In this document: one piece after another, positions 43,993 through 50,933 of the stretch
Position numbering within the stretch: position 1 is the stretch's first letter
Layout: the number at the start of each line of letters is the position of its first letter
Assembly (NCBI GenBank): GCA_002840555.1
Contig: PHBJ01000015.1
Span: 145,623 to 209,622, forward strand
Length of the DNA stretch: 64,000 nucleotides
DNA from: Deltaproteobacteria bacterium HGW-Deltaproteobacteria-13
Lineage (GTDB): Bacteria > Desulfobacterota > Syntrophia > Syntrophales > Smithellaceae
Direction of reading: 5' to 3'
Notes under the pieces: model-generated
What the model saw: only the letters and a program-made list of their open reading frames with translations
What the model was told of the DNA's origin: nothing
Databases searched by the model: none
Made by a program: the position numbers and the translations under genes

Positions 43993-44020
43993 ATGTTATT
44001 GAACAGAAGTGTTTTGTCAA
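43993..44020 (-). promoter_or_regulatory. Strong promoter of tRNA-Gly
   Basis: On the minus strand a perfect TTGACA (44020-44015) and TAACAT (43998-43993) are 16 bases apart. Initiation would fall near 43986, about 15 bases before the mature tRNA 5' end. It is the only strong promoter seen ahead of the nusA operon. Confidence 0.65.
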
Positions 44021-44087
44021 GGTATTTTTACTTGTTGGGGTGACGACAAGCGGACGGGAAAAGACATTTTCAGGCGATAAAAACAGC

Positions 44088-44117
44088 TTGACCATGTTTG
44101 CCATGTTGATGTAATGT
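44088..44117 (+). promoter_or_regulatory. Putative promoter of the small membrane protein gene
   Basis: TTGACC at 44088-44093 and TAATGT at 44112-44117 are 18 bases apart, divergent from the tRNA-Gly promoter. AAAGGAGG follows just before the ATG at 44164. Confidence 0.4.
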
Positions 44118-44163
44118 TTAATCATTCTGCTGTTATCCACATCCTTTTCAAAAGGAGGAACAG

Positions 44164-44580
44164 ATGTTTATCGCACTGCTTGGTGTAACTTTTTTAGTTT
44201 CTCTTATCGTGTCGTTTATCGTAATCAAGTCCTTTTCCACCCCGCTGGACAATATTCTCAAACGAATCATCGCGGACGAAATAAGCGGCGCCTGGCTGAA
44301 ATATCTTAAATTCGCCATTATTGTCGTCGGTGTTTCGTCCGGTGTGCGCATCCACCAGTTGGAGAAATATATCACGCCCTGGATCGGAGACGAAAAACAA
44401 CGCGTGGTGGAACTTACCGGCAACCGCTGGATATTGGAACTTTACCGGACAGTAATCGAAACGCTTCAGGGTATCGCCTGGCTGCTGCTGGTTTTCTTTG
44501 TAATTGCCTTAATTGCTTACGTTATCGTTAGACTGGCTGAGACAAGGCGCACAAGCGACGCTGATAGCAAAAAATCTTAA
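44164..44580 (+). CDS. Small membrane protein of unknown function
   Basis: I do not recognise this 138-residue protein. It has an N-terminal membrane segment (about 2-22), a weaker hydrophobic stretch (about 45-62) and a strong C-terminal membrane segment (about 102-125), ending in a charged tail (RTSDADSKKS). A good ribosome-binding site (AAAGGAGG) precedes the ATG. It is followed by aqpZ after 94 bases that include a GGACC/GGTCC hairpin. No function is assigned. Confidence 0.7.
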   Translation: MFIALLGVTFLVSLIVSFIVIKSFSTPLDNILKRIIADEISGAWLKYLKFAIIVVGVSSGVRIHQLEKYITPWIGDEKQRVVELTGNRWILELYRTVIETLQGIAWLLLVFFVIALIAYVIVRLAETRRTSDADSKKS

Positions 44581-44674
44581 TAAATATTTTCATAAACAGG
44601 TGCTGGACCAGATTGAAAATGGTCCGGTGTAAACTGGCGTCAGGAATAACTATCATATTCATAAGGAGGCAAAT

Positions 44675-45364
44675 ATGAAAAAGTATTCCGCGGAATTCGT
44701 TGGAACATTTTGGCTGGTGCTGGGTGGATGCGGCAGTGCTGTACTGGCAGCCGCGTTCCCGAATGTGGGGATTGGCCTGCTCGGCGTCGCGCTGGCTTTT
44801 GGTTTGACCGTACTGACAATGGCCTATGCGATAGGACACATATCCGGTTGTCACCTTAATCCTGCTGTTTCCGTCGGCTTATGGGCCGGAGGCCGTTTCC
44901 CGGCCAATCAACTATTGCCTTATATCGTAGCACAGGTATTAGGCGCTATTGTCGCGGGCGGCGTTCTGTATTTTATTGCCAGTGGACAGGCCGGATTTAA
45001 TGTCTCCGCCGGATTTGCATCCAACGGTTACGGCGCGCATTCACCAGGCGGTTATTCACTTCCGGCCGCTCTGATCTGTGAAATAGTCATGACCATGATG
45101 TTTATATTGGTCATTCTCGGCGCGACGGACGAACGAGCGCCAAAGGGCATGGCGCCTGTCGCTATCGGCCTTTGTCTTACCCTGATTCACCTGATCAGCA
45201 TTCCGGTAACCAACACGTCCGTGAATCCGGCCCGCTCTACAGGTGTTGCCCTGTTTGCCGGCGGCTGGGCGTTGGCGCAACTGTGGCTATTCTGGCTGGC
45301 GCCGATTGTCGGCGGTGTTCTGGGGGCGGCAATTTACAGGTTCATTGGCAGTGAAGATAAATAA
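44675..45364 (+). CDS. aqpZ: Aquaporin Z
   Basis: This MIP-family water channel of 229 residues has six membrane segments and both pore motifs: NPA in [13 protein letters not shown] and the second in [14 protein letters not shown]. An Arg after the second NPA forms the selectivity filter, and the His/Thr-type residues fit water-selective AqpZ rather than the glycerol facilitator. AAGGAGG lies before the ATG. An attC-like inverted repeat begins 11 bases after the stop codon, so it may be the last gene before, or the first within, the cassette array. Confidence 0.94.
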   Translation: MKKYSAEFVGTFWLVLGGCGSAVLAAAFPNVGIGLLGVALAFGLTVLTMAYAIGHISGCHLNPAVSVGLWAGGRFPANQLLPYIVAQVLGAIVAGGVLYFIASGQAGFNVSAGFASNGYGAHSPGGYSLPAALICEIVMTMMFILVILGATDERAPKGMAPVAIGLCLTLIHLISIPVTNTSVNPARSTGVALFAGGWALAQLWLFWLAPIVGGVLGAAIYRFIGSEDK

Positions 45365-45374
45365 GATTCTTCAC

Positions 45375-45433
45375 GCCTGACAATTACATCAAAGCAGACT
45401 GACGCGATAAGAACGTCTCAGTCTGCGTTAAGC
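45375..45433 (+). repeat. attC-like site 0 after aqpZ
   Basis: The left box GCCTGAC and the right box GTTAAGC enclose a perfect 9-bp arm pair, GCAGACTGA/TCAGTCTGC. It could instead be an aqpZ terminator, but no U tract follows. From 45434 to 45702 (about 270 bases) I see no convincing gene. Confidence 0.45.
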
Positions 45434-45702
45434 TGGAGCATCCGGCCTATTGCCCAAATATCATTTTCGCTAGCCGGAAAGTGTTTTGAATAAATCTAAG
45501 GCTTGTGAAAAGCAATGGCAAAACTCGCCTTCGGCTCAAACAGTTGTCATTGCTGATCTTTCACTTCGCCAAGATTTATATGTCAAAACGCTTTTAACGG
45601 CCGCTCAAATAAATATGATTTGGGCAACAGTCCGATGTTGGTTGCTCCAAAATATTTCGGTTCAAGCTGCAAGCATGAAACAGCATCAAGTGGAGGGGAT
45701 AT

Positions 45703-47289
45703 CTATCCCCGTGACTCATCCGGCGCTATGGAGATTTCCAGAATCCGGTCCACGTTAAAGACCCGTTTTTGATTGCGCTCGAGGCAATAGGCGCTAAGCC
45801 CGACAAACGGATGACCGCTGTATTCCATTGCTCCGACAGAAAGCGGCCGGATGGTCCGGCGCGATTTTTCATCTTTTGCTTTCAAATACAGAATATCTAA
45901 ATTTTTCTTTTCCCGGATGGCGGAATGAATCAATTCGATCTTATCCTCGTGCGAGCATTTTAGATTCGCCTTATCATATTGAATGCGCGTAAGAAATTTA
46001 ACAACCTGCCAATCCATCAAAACATGGCTCTTCTTCAAGGGCTGTCTCAACACCATGCCTTCGAGCGTTGTACAGCGGGAAAGCGCCACATACATTTGCC
46101 CGTGGGCAAAAGTGCCGCGCCCCACATCAATCACAGCCTTTTCAAAAGTTTTGCCCTGACTTTTGTGGATGGTCACGGCAAAGGCCAGCCGCACCGGGTA
46201 CTGAGTAAAAGAGCCGACGCTTTCCGACGCCAACTCGTCGTCTTTTAAAAAGAAGTGATAAATCTCCCAGGTATAGGGACTGATTTCCACGGTTTCGCCG
46301 TTATCCAGTTTGGCACAAATCAGCACTTCGCCTTCTTCATCTTTTTCGAATCCCAACACCTTGCCGATGGTGCCGTTTATCCAACGCCCGTAGGAATCGT
46401 TATTCAACAGCATGATCTGGGCGCCTTTTTTCAGCTTCAACTCTTCGGCTGTCGGCATCGACTCCTTGCCGAAATCTCCTTCAATTACGCCTTGCGCTTT
46501 CCAAAGTTTACCGGGCAGTTCAGCCAGCCGTTTCTCGTTGATGCTGTCGGCCATGTCGTTGGTGCTGGTGAGCGATATATAAAATTCATCGGTCGAAACG
46601 TCACAAGACGGATTACAGCGTTTGTTGAACAGCGCGATGTCGTCATCCGTGATGGAGTTGTTGCGGATAGCGTTGAGCAGGCGGACAAATTCGTCATCCT
46701 TCTGCCGGTAAACTTTTTCCAACTCGACAAATTCCATATCCAGTTCTTCCATGACTTTGGCGCTGAAAAAATAAGGACTGCTATAGAGAGATTTGAAAAT
46801 TTCGCGTTCCGTGCCCGAGACAACAGGCGGCAATTGATAAAGATCGCCGATGAAGATCATCTGCACGCCGCCGAAGGGGCGTTTGGAATCGGGACCGTTC
46901 AGACGCAAAAACTTATCCACGCAATCCAGCAGATCAGCGCGCACCATGGAAACTTCATCAATAACGATGGTGGTCAGCTTTTTATAGATGGATTTTTTTT
47001 CTTTGCCGGAAGCCCTTTTTTTCTTGATGGCGGCAAGCGTGACCCCCGGTTTGAAATGAAAAAAGGAATGAATCGTCTGCCCGCCGACATTCACGGCGGC
47101 CACACCGGTCGGCGCCAGAATCACGACGTTCTTTTTCGTATGGTGATGAAAATAATTCAGCAGCGTTGATTTACCGGTGCCGGCCCGCCCCGTGATAAAG
47201 ATATGCTTATCCGTATTCTCGATGAGAGACAGGGCGCCCTGGAATTCGGGATTGAAATCTATTTCGACCGGATTGGATTTTTTTGTCAT
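45703..47289 (-). CDS. Pif1-like helicase with C-terminal WYL-like domain
   Basis: This 528-residue superfamily 1B helicase has Walker A GRAGTGKSTLLNYF, Walker B IDEVSMVRADLLD, the GGVQMIFIGDLYQLPP motif III region, and the C-terminal UvrD-like VTIHKSQGKTFEKAVID and YVALSRC motifs, as in Pif1/RecD2/TraA. Residues about 455-528 (LIHSAIREKKNLDILYLKA, then RPLSVGAMEYSGHPFVGLSAYC) match a WYL-type domain known to bind nucleic acid or nucleotide ligands. It is encoded against the direction of the surrounding cassettes. The cellular role is unknown; DNA repair or phage defence is possible. Confidence 0.85.
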   Translation of the reverse strand: MTKKSNPVEIDFNPEFQGALSLIENTDKHIFITGRAGTGKSTLLNYFHHHTKKNVVILAPTGVAAVNVGGQTIHSFFHFKPGVTLAAIKKKRASGKEKKSIYKKLTTIVIDEVSMVRADLLDCVDKFLRLNGPDSKRPFGGVQMIFIGDLYQLPPVVSGTEREIFKSLYSSPYFFSAKVMEELDMEFVELEKVYRQKDDEFVRLLNAIRNNSITDDDIALFNKRCNPSCDVSTDEFYISLTSTNDMADSINEKRLAELPGKLWKAQGVIEGDFGKESMPTAEELKLKKGAQIMLLNNDSYGRWINGTIGKVLGFEKDEEGEVLICAKLDNGETVEISPYTWEIYHFFLKDDELASESVGSFTQYPVRLAFAVTIHKSQGKTFEKAVIDVGRGTFAHGQMYVALSRCTTLEGMVLRQPLKKSHVLMDWQVVKFLTRIQYDKANLKCSHEDKIELIHSAIREKKNLDILYLKAKDEKSRRTIRPLSVGAMEYSGHPFVGLSAYCLERNQKRVFNVDRILEISIAPDESRG

Positions 47290-47470
47290 TACTTTTCCCG
47301 CAATTTATTGTGCCAGACAGTAAACACTTATTACGTAATACTTCAATAATAATTCTTTGATTTTAAATAAATATTCGTGTAGAAATACACCATCCCCAAA
47401 GAACAGATTTTGTTTCAAACCGGTATATAAAGTATTACGTATATTAATTGTCCGGATAAGGATCACTACG

Positions 47471-48040
47471 ATGAGTTCATTATATCATGAAGGGATTGAA
47501 TTTATATTTCCAGGCATATGCAAGGCGTATCCTCGTGAGTGGGCCGAGAATTTTCTGCATACAGGCGAAATATATTTTACTAATTTAGAGACATTCAAAA
47601 AAGATGAGGATCAGCAGCGCGGCGATTCTTTGGAAGGCACAAGCATCGCAATACGCCAAGGAGTCAGGTGTACTGGCGGTTACGCATGTCCGATCTTTGT
47701 GTGGTGTAGTACGATGGAGACAGACCCCGCAGTGATATTGGACACGTGGAAGGACAGAAATGCTGTGGTTCAGATTACTGATACGCTTGGATTTGCTAGA
47801 CGTATTCGCGATGTTGCTACTGGCTTAAAATTGTTATTGCAGGTCGGCCCTATAACATACGACAAAGACGAGGGTAATCATCGAGAATATGATTGGGCTG
47901 AGGGCATTTTCCAAAAGAACATTCGTTTTAATCCCCAAAAGGAATATCGATTCGCATTGGTTGGCGACGCTAATACAAAGAAGAGCGAGAAAATAATCTT
48001 AAAACTTGGAGATTGCAACGACCTTGCTCGTATATTGTAA
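47471..48040 (+). CDS. Cassette-borne protein resembling DUF2971
   Basis: The protein is 189 residues from the ATG at 47471; the frame is open upstream to 47357, but AAGGAT nine bases before 47471 supports this start. I recognise no family with certainty. The segment FLHTGEIYFTNLETFKKDED followed by RGDSLEGT, and the late YRFAL, resemble the layout of DUF2971 proteins (uncharacterised, often phage- or island-linked). There are no membrane segments. An attC-like site follows its stop codon by 10 bases. Confidence 0.6.
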   Translation: MSSLYHEGIEFIFPGICKAYPREWAENFLHTGEIYFTNLETFKKDEDQQRGDSLEGTSIAIRQGVRCTGGYACPIFVWCSTMETDPAVILDTWKDRNAVVQITDTLGFARRIRDVATGLKLLLQVGPITYDKDEGNHREYDWAEGIFQKNIRFNPQKEYRFALVGDANTKKSEKIILKLGDCNDLARIL

Positions 48041-48049
48041 AATAATTCA

Positions 48050-48104
48050 TCCGAACCAGGCAATATACCCGATCGCTACGCTCCGGGTGATTTTTTCGTT
48101 ATGC
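48050..48104 (+). repeat. attC-like site 1
   Basis: The left box TCCGAAC is followed by AGGCAATATACCCGATCGC, then TACG, then CTCCGGGTGATTTTTTC and the right box GTTATGC. The ACCCG/CGGGT arms pair. Its core is identical to that of attC-like site 3. Confidence 0.6.
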
Positions 48105-48116
48105 ATGAGATGAATA

Positions 48117-48656
48117 ATGAAAACTAAAATATATTTTATCTTACTTTTTCTTTTTCTATGTTCTTATAAGGCATTCGCTCAAGTAAATAATTTTGATGTA
48201 TTTCCCAAAAATAATGGGACCAGCGTTAATGATTTTGCGTCACTTATAAATGCTCAAGATACGAAGAAAATAAAGGTGCTATGCGAAGAGATAAAAAAAG
48301 ATGAGTTGGCTAACATTTTGATAGTCACCATATATTCAATACCAAATGTTAAAAAAGAATACGAAAAGCCAATCTTTTACGGAACAGATTTATTTAATCA
48401 TTGGAAGATTGGGTGGGATGGAATCATTTTTTTAATAACCAAGAATGATAGAAAAACTGCAATTTGTACTGGCTATCTAACAGAACATTTTTTACCAGAT
48501 TCAGAAGCAAAAAAGGTTATATATAAATATATGATCCCAAACTTTAAAAAGGGTGATTACGGAACAGGTATTATCACTGGTATCATCGAAGCAAGAAAGG
48601 TCATGGAAAAGAACAGAAGGTTAATGTATCCCGAAAAATATGGAAGAACAAAATAA
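48117..48656 (+). CDS. Secreted TPM-domain protein
   Basis: The protein has 179 residues and an N-terminal signal peptide (about 1-21, ending FAQ). A TPM_phosphatase/YgcG domain follows: VNDFASLINAQDTKKIKVL, VTIYSIPNV, GWDGIIFLITKNDRKTAI and GYLTEHFLPDSEAKKVI. TPM domains act in the periplasm or at the membrane; plant homologs help photosystem II repair and bacterial roles are unclear. It lacks the C-terminal membrane anchor and low-complexity tail common in YgcG. Only a weak ribosome-binding site is visible, as is common for cassette genes. Confidence 0.72.
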   Translation: MKTKIYFILLFLFLCSYKAFAQVNNFDVFPKNNGTSVNDFASLINAQDTKKIKVLCEEIKKDELANILIVTIYSIPNVKKEYEKPIFYGTDLFNHWKIGWDGIIFLITKNDRKTAICTGYLTEHFLPDSEAKKVIYKYMIPNFKKGDYGTGIITGIIEARKVMEKNRRLMYPEKYGRTK

Positions 48657-48683
48657 GATTTGGGAATCTTGTTTCACAAAGTT

Positions 48684-48749
48684 ACATAACAAGATCAATC
48701 CACCCGATCGCAGCCCTCTGGGCTGCTCCGGCTCAGCTTTTCGTCAAAT
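48684..48749 (+). repeat. Degenerate attC-like site 2
   Basis: The left box ACATAAC is followed by AAGATCAATCCACCCGATCG. The central CAGCCC/GGGCTG stem and the right side GGCTCAGCTTTTC end in GTCAAAT. The right box is diverged from GTTRRRY. Confidence 0.5.
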
Positions 48750-48757
48750 GTGAATAA

Positions 48758-49072
48758 ATGAAAACGATACTATTAAAAATCATTCAATGGATATTAATTA
48801 TATTTGTAATAAATGTGATTATGTCTGCGTTATGGGCTTCCGTTAAAGGATTTATCTTAGTAGATGCTTCAACCGCAATTATACTTGGCATACTAGTGGG
48901 GTGTATCTTGAACGCTACAATATTCGTTCTAAATAAACATAAAAATACATTTAACATTTTATTAGTTCTTATTATGCTTGGAATGTCCTTCTGTTTACAT
49001 TATTTATTAACAATGAAAATAATGAGTACTACAATTAAGAATGCAAATAATTTGTGGTGGTATGTATTTTAA
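48758..49072 (+). CDS. Small hydrophobic membrane protein in a cassette
   Basis: The protein of 104 residues has three clear membrane segments (about 5-29, 35-57 and 66-85). I do not recognise the family. The ATG lies 8 bases after the previous attC-like site, with no evident ribosome-binding site. AT content is much higher than in the core genes. Another attC-like site follows after 28 bases. This is the usual appearance of an integron cassette of unknown function. Confidence 0.6.
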   Translation: MKTILLKIIQWILIIFVINVIMSALWASVKGFILVDASTAIILGILVGCILNATIFVLNKHKNTFNILLVLIMLGMSFCLHYLLTMKIMSTTIKNANNLWWYVF

Positions 49073-49100
49073 CCTTACCATAAGCATTAGTAAAAAATGC

Positions 49101-49154
49101 ATTTAACCAGGCGCTGCACCCGATCGCTACGCTCCGGGTGGTTTTTCGTTAACG
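49101..49154 (+). repeat. attC-like site 3
   Basis: The left box ATTTAAC is followed by CAGGCGCTGCACCCGATCGC, then TACG and CTCCGGGTGGTTTTTC, and the right box is GTTAACG. The CACCCG/CGGGTG arms are perfect. The core equals that of site 1. Confidence 0.62.
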
Positions 49155-49170
49155 TGCAAAGGAGAAAAGT

Positions 49171-49560
49171 ATGGAAACTAAAGATCGCTATCAAAGAGGA
49201 TGGGATAAACTCAAAGAAATTGACGGAAAGGCTGGCGAGCGTGTCATAGAAAGCCTTAAGGATATTGCTCCGGATTTTGCGCGATTGTTGATTGAGTTTC
49301 CTTTCGGTGACATTTATTCTCGGCCAGGATTGGATCTGAAATCCAGAGAAATAGCTGTGGTTGCGGCTCTTACCGCATTAGGAAATGCTACCCCTCAATT
49401 AAAAGTTCATATTCACGGCGCTTTAAATGTTGGATGCACTGAGCAGGAAGTTGTGGAGGTAATAATGCAAATGGCTGTTTATGCCGGTTTTCCTGCGGCG
49501 CTTAATGGATTGTTTGCGGCCAAAGAAGTATTTGCTGAAAGAGACAAAGAAAAAAGCTAA
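49171..49560 (+). CDS. Carboxymuconolactone decarboxylase/AhpD-family protein
   Basis: This helical protein of 129 residues has the CMD domain: [20 protein letters not shown] and [19 protein letters not shown], with an [13 protein letters not shown] end. The CxxC pair of AhpD peroxidases is absent, so it is closer to small CMD proteins of the 4-carboxymuconolactone decarboxylase type; the true substrate is unknown. AAAGGAG precedes the start. Its stop codon TAA lies inside the left box of the next attC-like site, typical of compact cassettes. Confidence 0.83.
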   Translation: METKDRYQRGWDKLKEIDGKAGERVIESLKDIAPDFARLLIEFPFGDIYSRPGLDLKSREIAVVAALTALGNATPQLKVHIHGALNVGCTEQEVVEVIMQMAVYAGFPAALNGLFAAKEVFAERDKEKS

Positions 49561-49609
49561 CAAAATAAATAAGCCGGTCGCTACGCTCCGGGTGACTTCG
49601 CCGTTGAGC
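49555..49609 (+). repeat. attC-like site 4
   Basis: The left box AGCTAAC overlaps the preceding stop codon. The core GCCGGTCGCTACGCTCCGGG is followed by TGACTTCGCC and the right box GTTGAGC, an exact GTTRRRY match. Confidence 0.62.
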
Positions 49610-49619
49610 ATCAATATAA

Positions 49620-49670
49620 TTGACAAAACCATATCGATCATGATATCGTAGCACAAAATATATCGATAGA
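49620..49670 (+). promoter_or_regulatory. Promoter and operator of the toxin-antitoxin pair
   Basis: A perfect TTGACA at 49620-49625 is followed after 16 bases by GATATC (49642-49647). Overlapping it are ATATCGAT-type repeats (49631-49638, with a related copy near 49659-49667), likely bound by the AbrB-type antitoxin. This is a cassette with its own promoter. Confidence 0.45.
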
Positions 49671-49679
49671 GGTATCATC

Positions 49680-49886
49680 ATGCAATCAGTAATTGTGTCA
49701 CCCAAATATCAAGTCGTTATACCTAAAACCGTCAGGGAGACATTGAAGCTTCATCCGGGCCAAAGAATGCAAATTGTTGAATATGCCGGTCGGATTGAAC
49801 TTATACCGGAACGCGACATCAAAGAACTTCGTGGATTCCTCAAAGGCATCAACACCGAATTCAAACGGGAGAAAGACAGGATATGA
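49680..49886 (+). CDS. AbrB/MazE-family antitoxin
   Basis: The protein of 68 residues has the SpoVT/AbrB swapped-hairpin DNA-binding pattern: VSPKYQVVIPKTVRETLKLHPGQ, with the key core YQVVIPKTVRE, then IELIPERDI. Its C-terminal part (LRGFLKGINTEFKREKDRI) would wrap the toxin. It overlaps the PIN toxin gene by ATGA. A GAGG ribosome-binding site precedes it. Together they form a VapBC-type module. Confidence 0.85.
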   Translation: MQSVIVSPKYQVVIPKTVRETLKLHPGQRMQIVEYAGRIELIPERDIKELRGFLKGINTEFKREKDRI

Positions 49887-50257
49887 ATATTGTAGATTCT
49901 TCCGGCTGGCTTGCATATTTTGCCGATGAGCCTAACGCGAAGCATTTCCTGGCCCCGCTGAGTGATTCGACTTTGCTTATTGTTCCAACGGTAACGATAT
50001 ACGAAGTTTTCAAGGTCATTGTGCGAGAGTCCAGTGAGAATGAAGCATTACAGGCGGTTGTTGCAATGCAAAAAGGCAGAGTTGTTGAGTTGAGTGCACC
50101 GTTGGCAATAGCAGCTTCAAGGCTGAGTCTGGAACACCAACTTCCAATGGCGGACAGCATCATTCTTGCAACAGCGCAAGAATTTAAGGCCATTATATGG
50201 ACGCAGGATTCAGATTTTAAAAATATAAACAAGGTAAAATACTTTCCCAAAAAATAA
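49883..50257 (+). CDS. VapC-like PIN-domain toxin
   Basis: This PIN ribonuclease of 124 residues has the acidic site intact: D5 in VDSSGW, E41 in IYEVFK, D91 in MADSIIL, and D109/D111 in TQDSDF. VapC toxins cut tRNA or rRNA when the antitoxin decays. It is coupled to the AbrB antitoxin. An attC-like site begins right at its stop codon. Such pairs are known to stabilise cassette arrays; that role here is inferred. Confidence 0.88.
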   Translation: MNIVDSSGWLAYFADEPNAKHFLAPLSDSTLLIVPTVTIYEVFKVIVRESSENEALQAVVAMQKGRVVELSAPLAIAASRLSLEHQLPMADSIILATAQEFKAIIWTQDSDFKNINKVKYFPKK

Positions 50258-50313
50258 AGCCAACAAGATCAACACAGACAATCACTACGCTCCGGCTGAT
50301 TTTTTCGTTAGGC
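50258..50313 (+). repeat. attC-like site 5
   Basis: The left box AGCCAAC is followed by AAGATCAACACAGACAATCA, then CTACGCTCCGGCTGATTTTTTC, and the right box is GTTAGGC. The right box is the canonical sequence for cassette junctions. Confidence 0.6.
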
Positions 50314-50339
50314 GAAAGAGAATATAAGGAGGTGCTTGC

Positions 50340-50882
50340 ATGCGTATGTTGAATATCAGTAAAGCTTTTACGTTGATAGAGTCGGGGCCTGTCGTCCTTA
50401 TCACAACAAATGATGGAAAGAAAAATAACATCATGACCATCTCATGGACAATGGTGGTGGACTTCACCCCGCAATTTGCCATCACTACCGGAGAGTGGAA
50501 TTATTCCTTCGCTGCCCTTAGGAAAACAAAGGAGTGTGTTATTGCAATTCCCACGGTTGACATGCTTGATAAAGTCGTTGGCGTGGGAACATGTTCCGGT
50601 GCCGATACGGACAAATTTGAAAAGTTCATGCTGACCCCTGTGAAGGGAAAGCATGTCAAAGCGCCCCTGATAAAAGAATGTCTGGCGAATATCGAGTGCA
50701 AAGTTGTCGACATCGTCAAGGAACACAATATCGTCGTGCTCGAAGGCGTTGCGGCGTACTTTGATAATTCACGAAAGGAGAAGCGAACGGTTCACGCAGT
50801 CGGCGATGGAACTTTCATCGTGGATGGGCGCAAGCTGGACCGGAAGAAGATGATGGCCTCCAAACTCCCATCGGGCGCTTAG
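50340..50882 (+). CDS. Flavin-reductase-like / FMN-binding split-barrel protein
   Basis: The protein of 180 residues has the flavin reductase domain pattern: GPVVLITTNDGKKNNIMTIS, then TTGEWNYSFAALRKTKECVIAIP and GTCSGADTDKFE. It should bind FMN. Relatives reduce flavins or act as redox sensors. AAGGAGG precedes the start by 8 bases. It is the last plus-strand gene of the array. A GTTAAAC at 50928 might be the remnant of a final recombination site, but the left side does not match well. Confidence 0.82.
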   Translation: MRMLNISKAFTLIESGPVVLITTNDGKKNNIMTISWTMVVDFTPQFAITTGEWNYSFAALRKTKECVIAIPTVDMLDKVVGVGTCSGADTDKFEKFMLTPVKGKHVKAPLIKECLANIECKVVDIVKEHNIVVLEGVAAYFDNSRKEKRTVHAVGDGTFIVDGRKLDRKKMMASKLPSGA

Positions 50883-50933
50883 CGTTCATTGGCCAGCCGC
50901 GAGAGAGTCCCGGGATAACTTCGTGGTGTTAAA

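Noticed and set aside
45486-45758. A 90-residue open frame on the plus strand between aqpZ and the helicase gene
   Set aside because: It has no ribosome-binding site and no recognisable domain, and its end overlaps the helicase gene on the other strand. I treat it as noncoding or a remnant.
46255-47169. A 304-residue open frame on the plus strand
   Set aside because: It lies antisense to the helicase gene, whose motifs are clear on the minus strand, and has no domain or ribosome-binding site.
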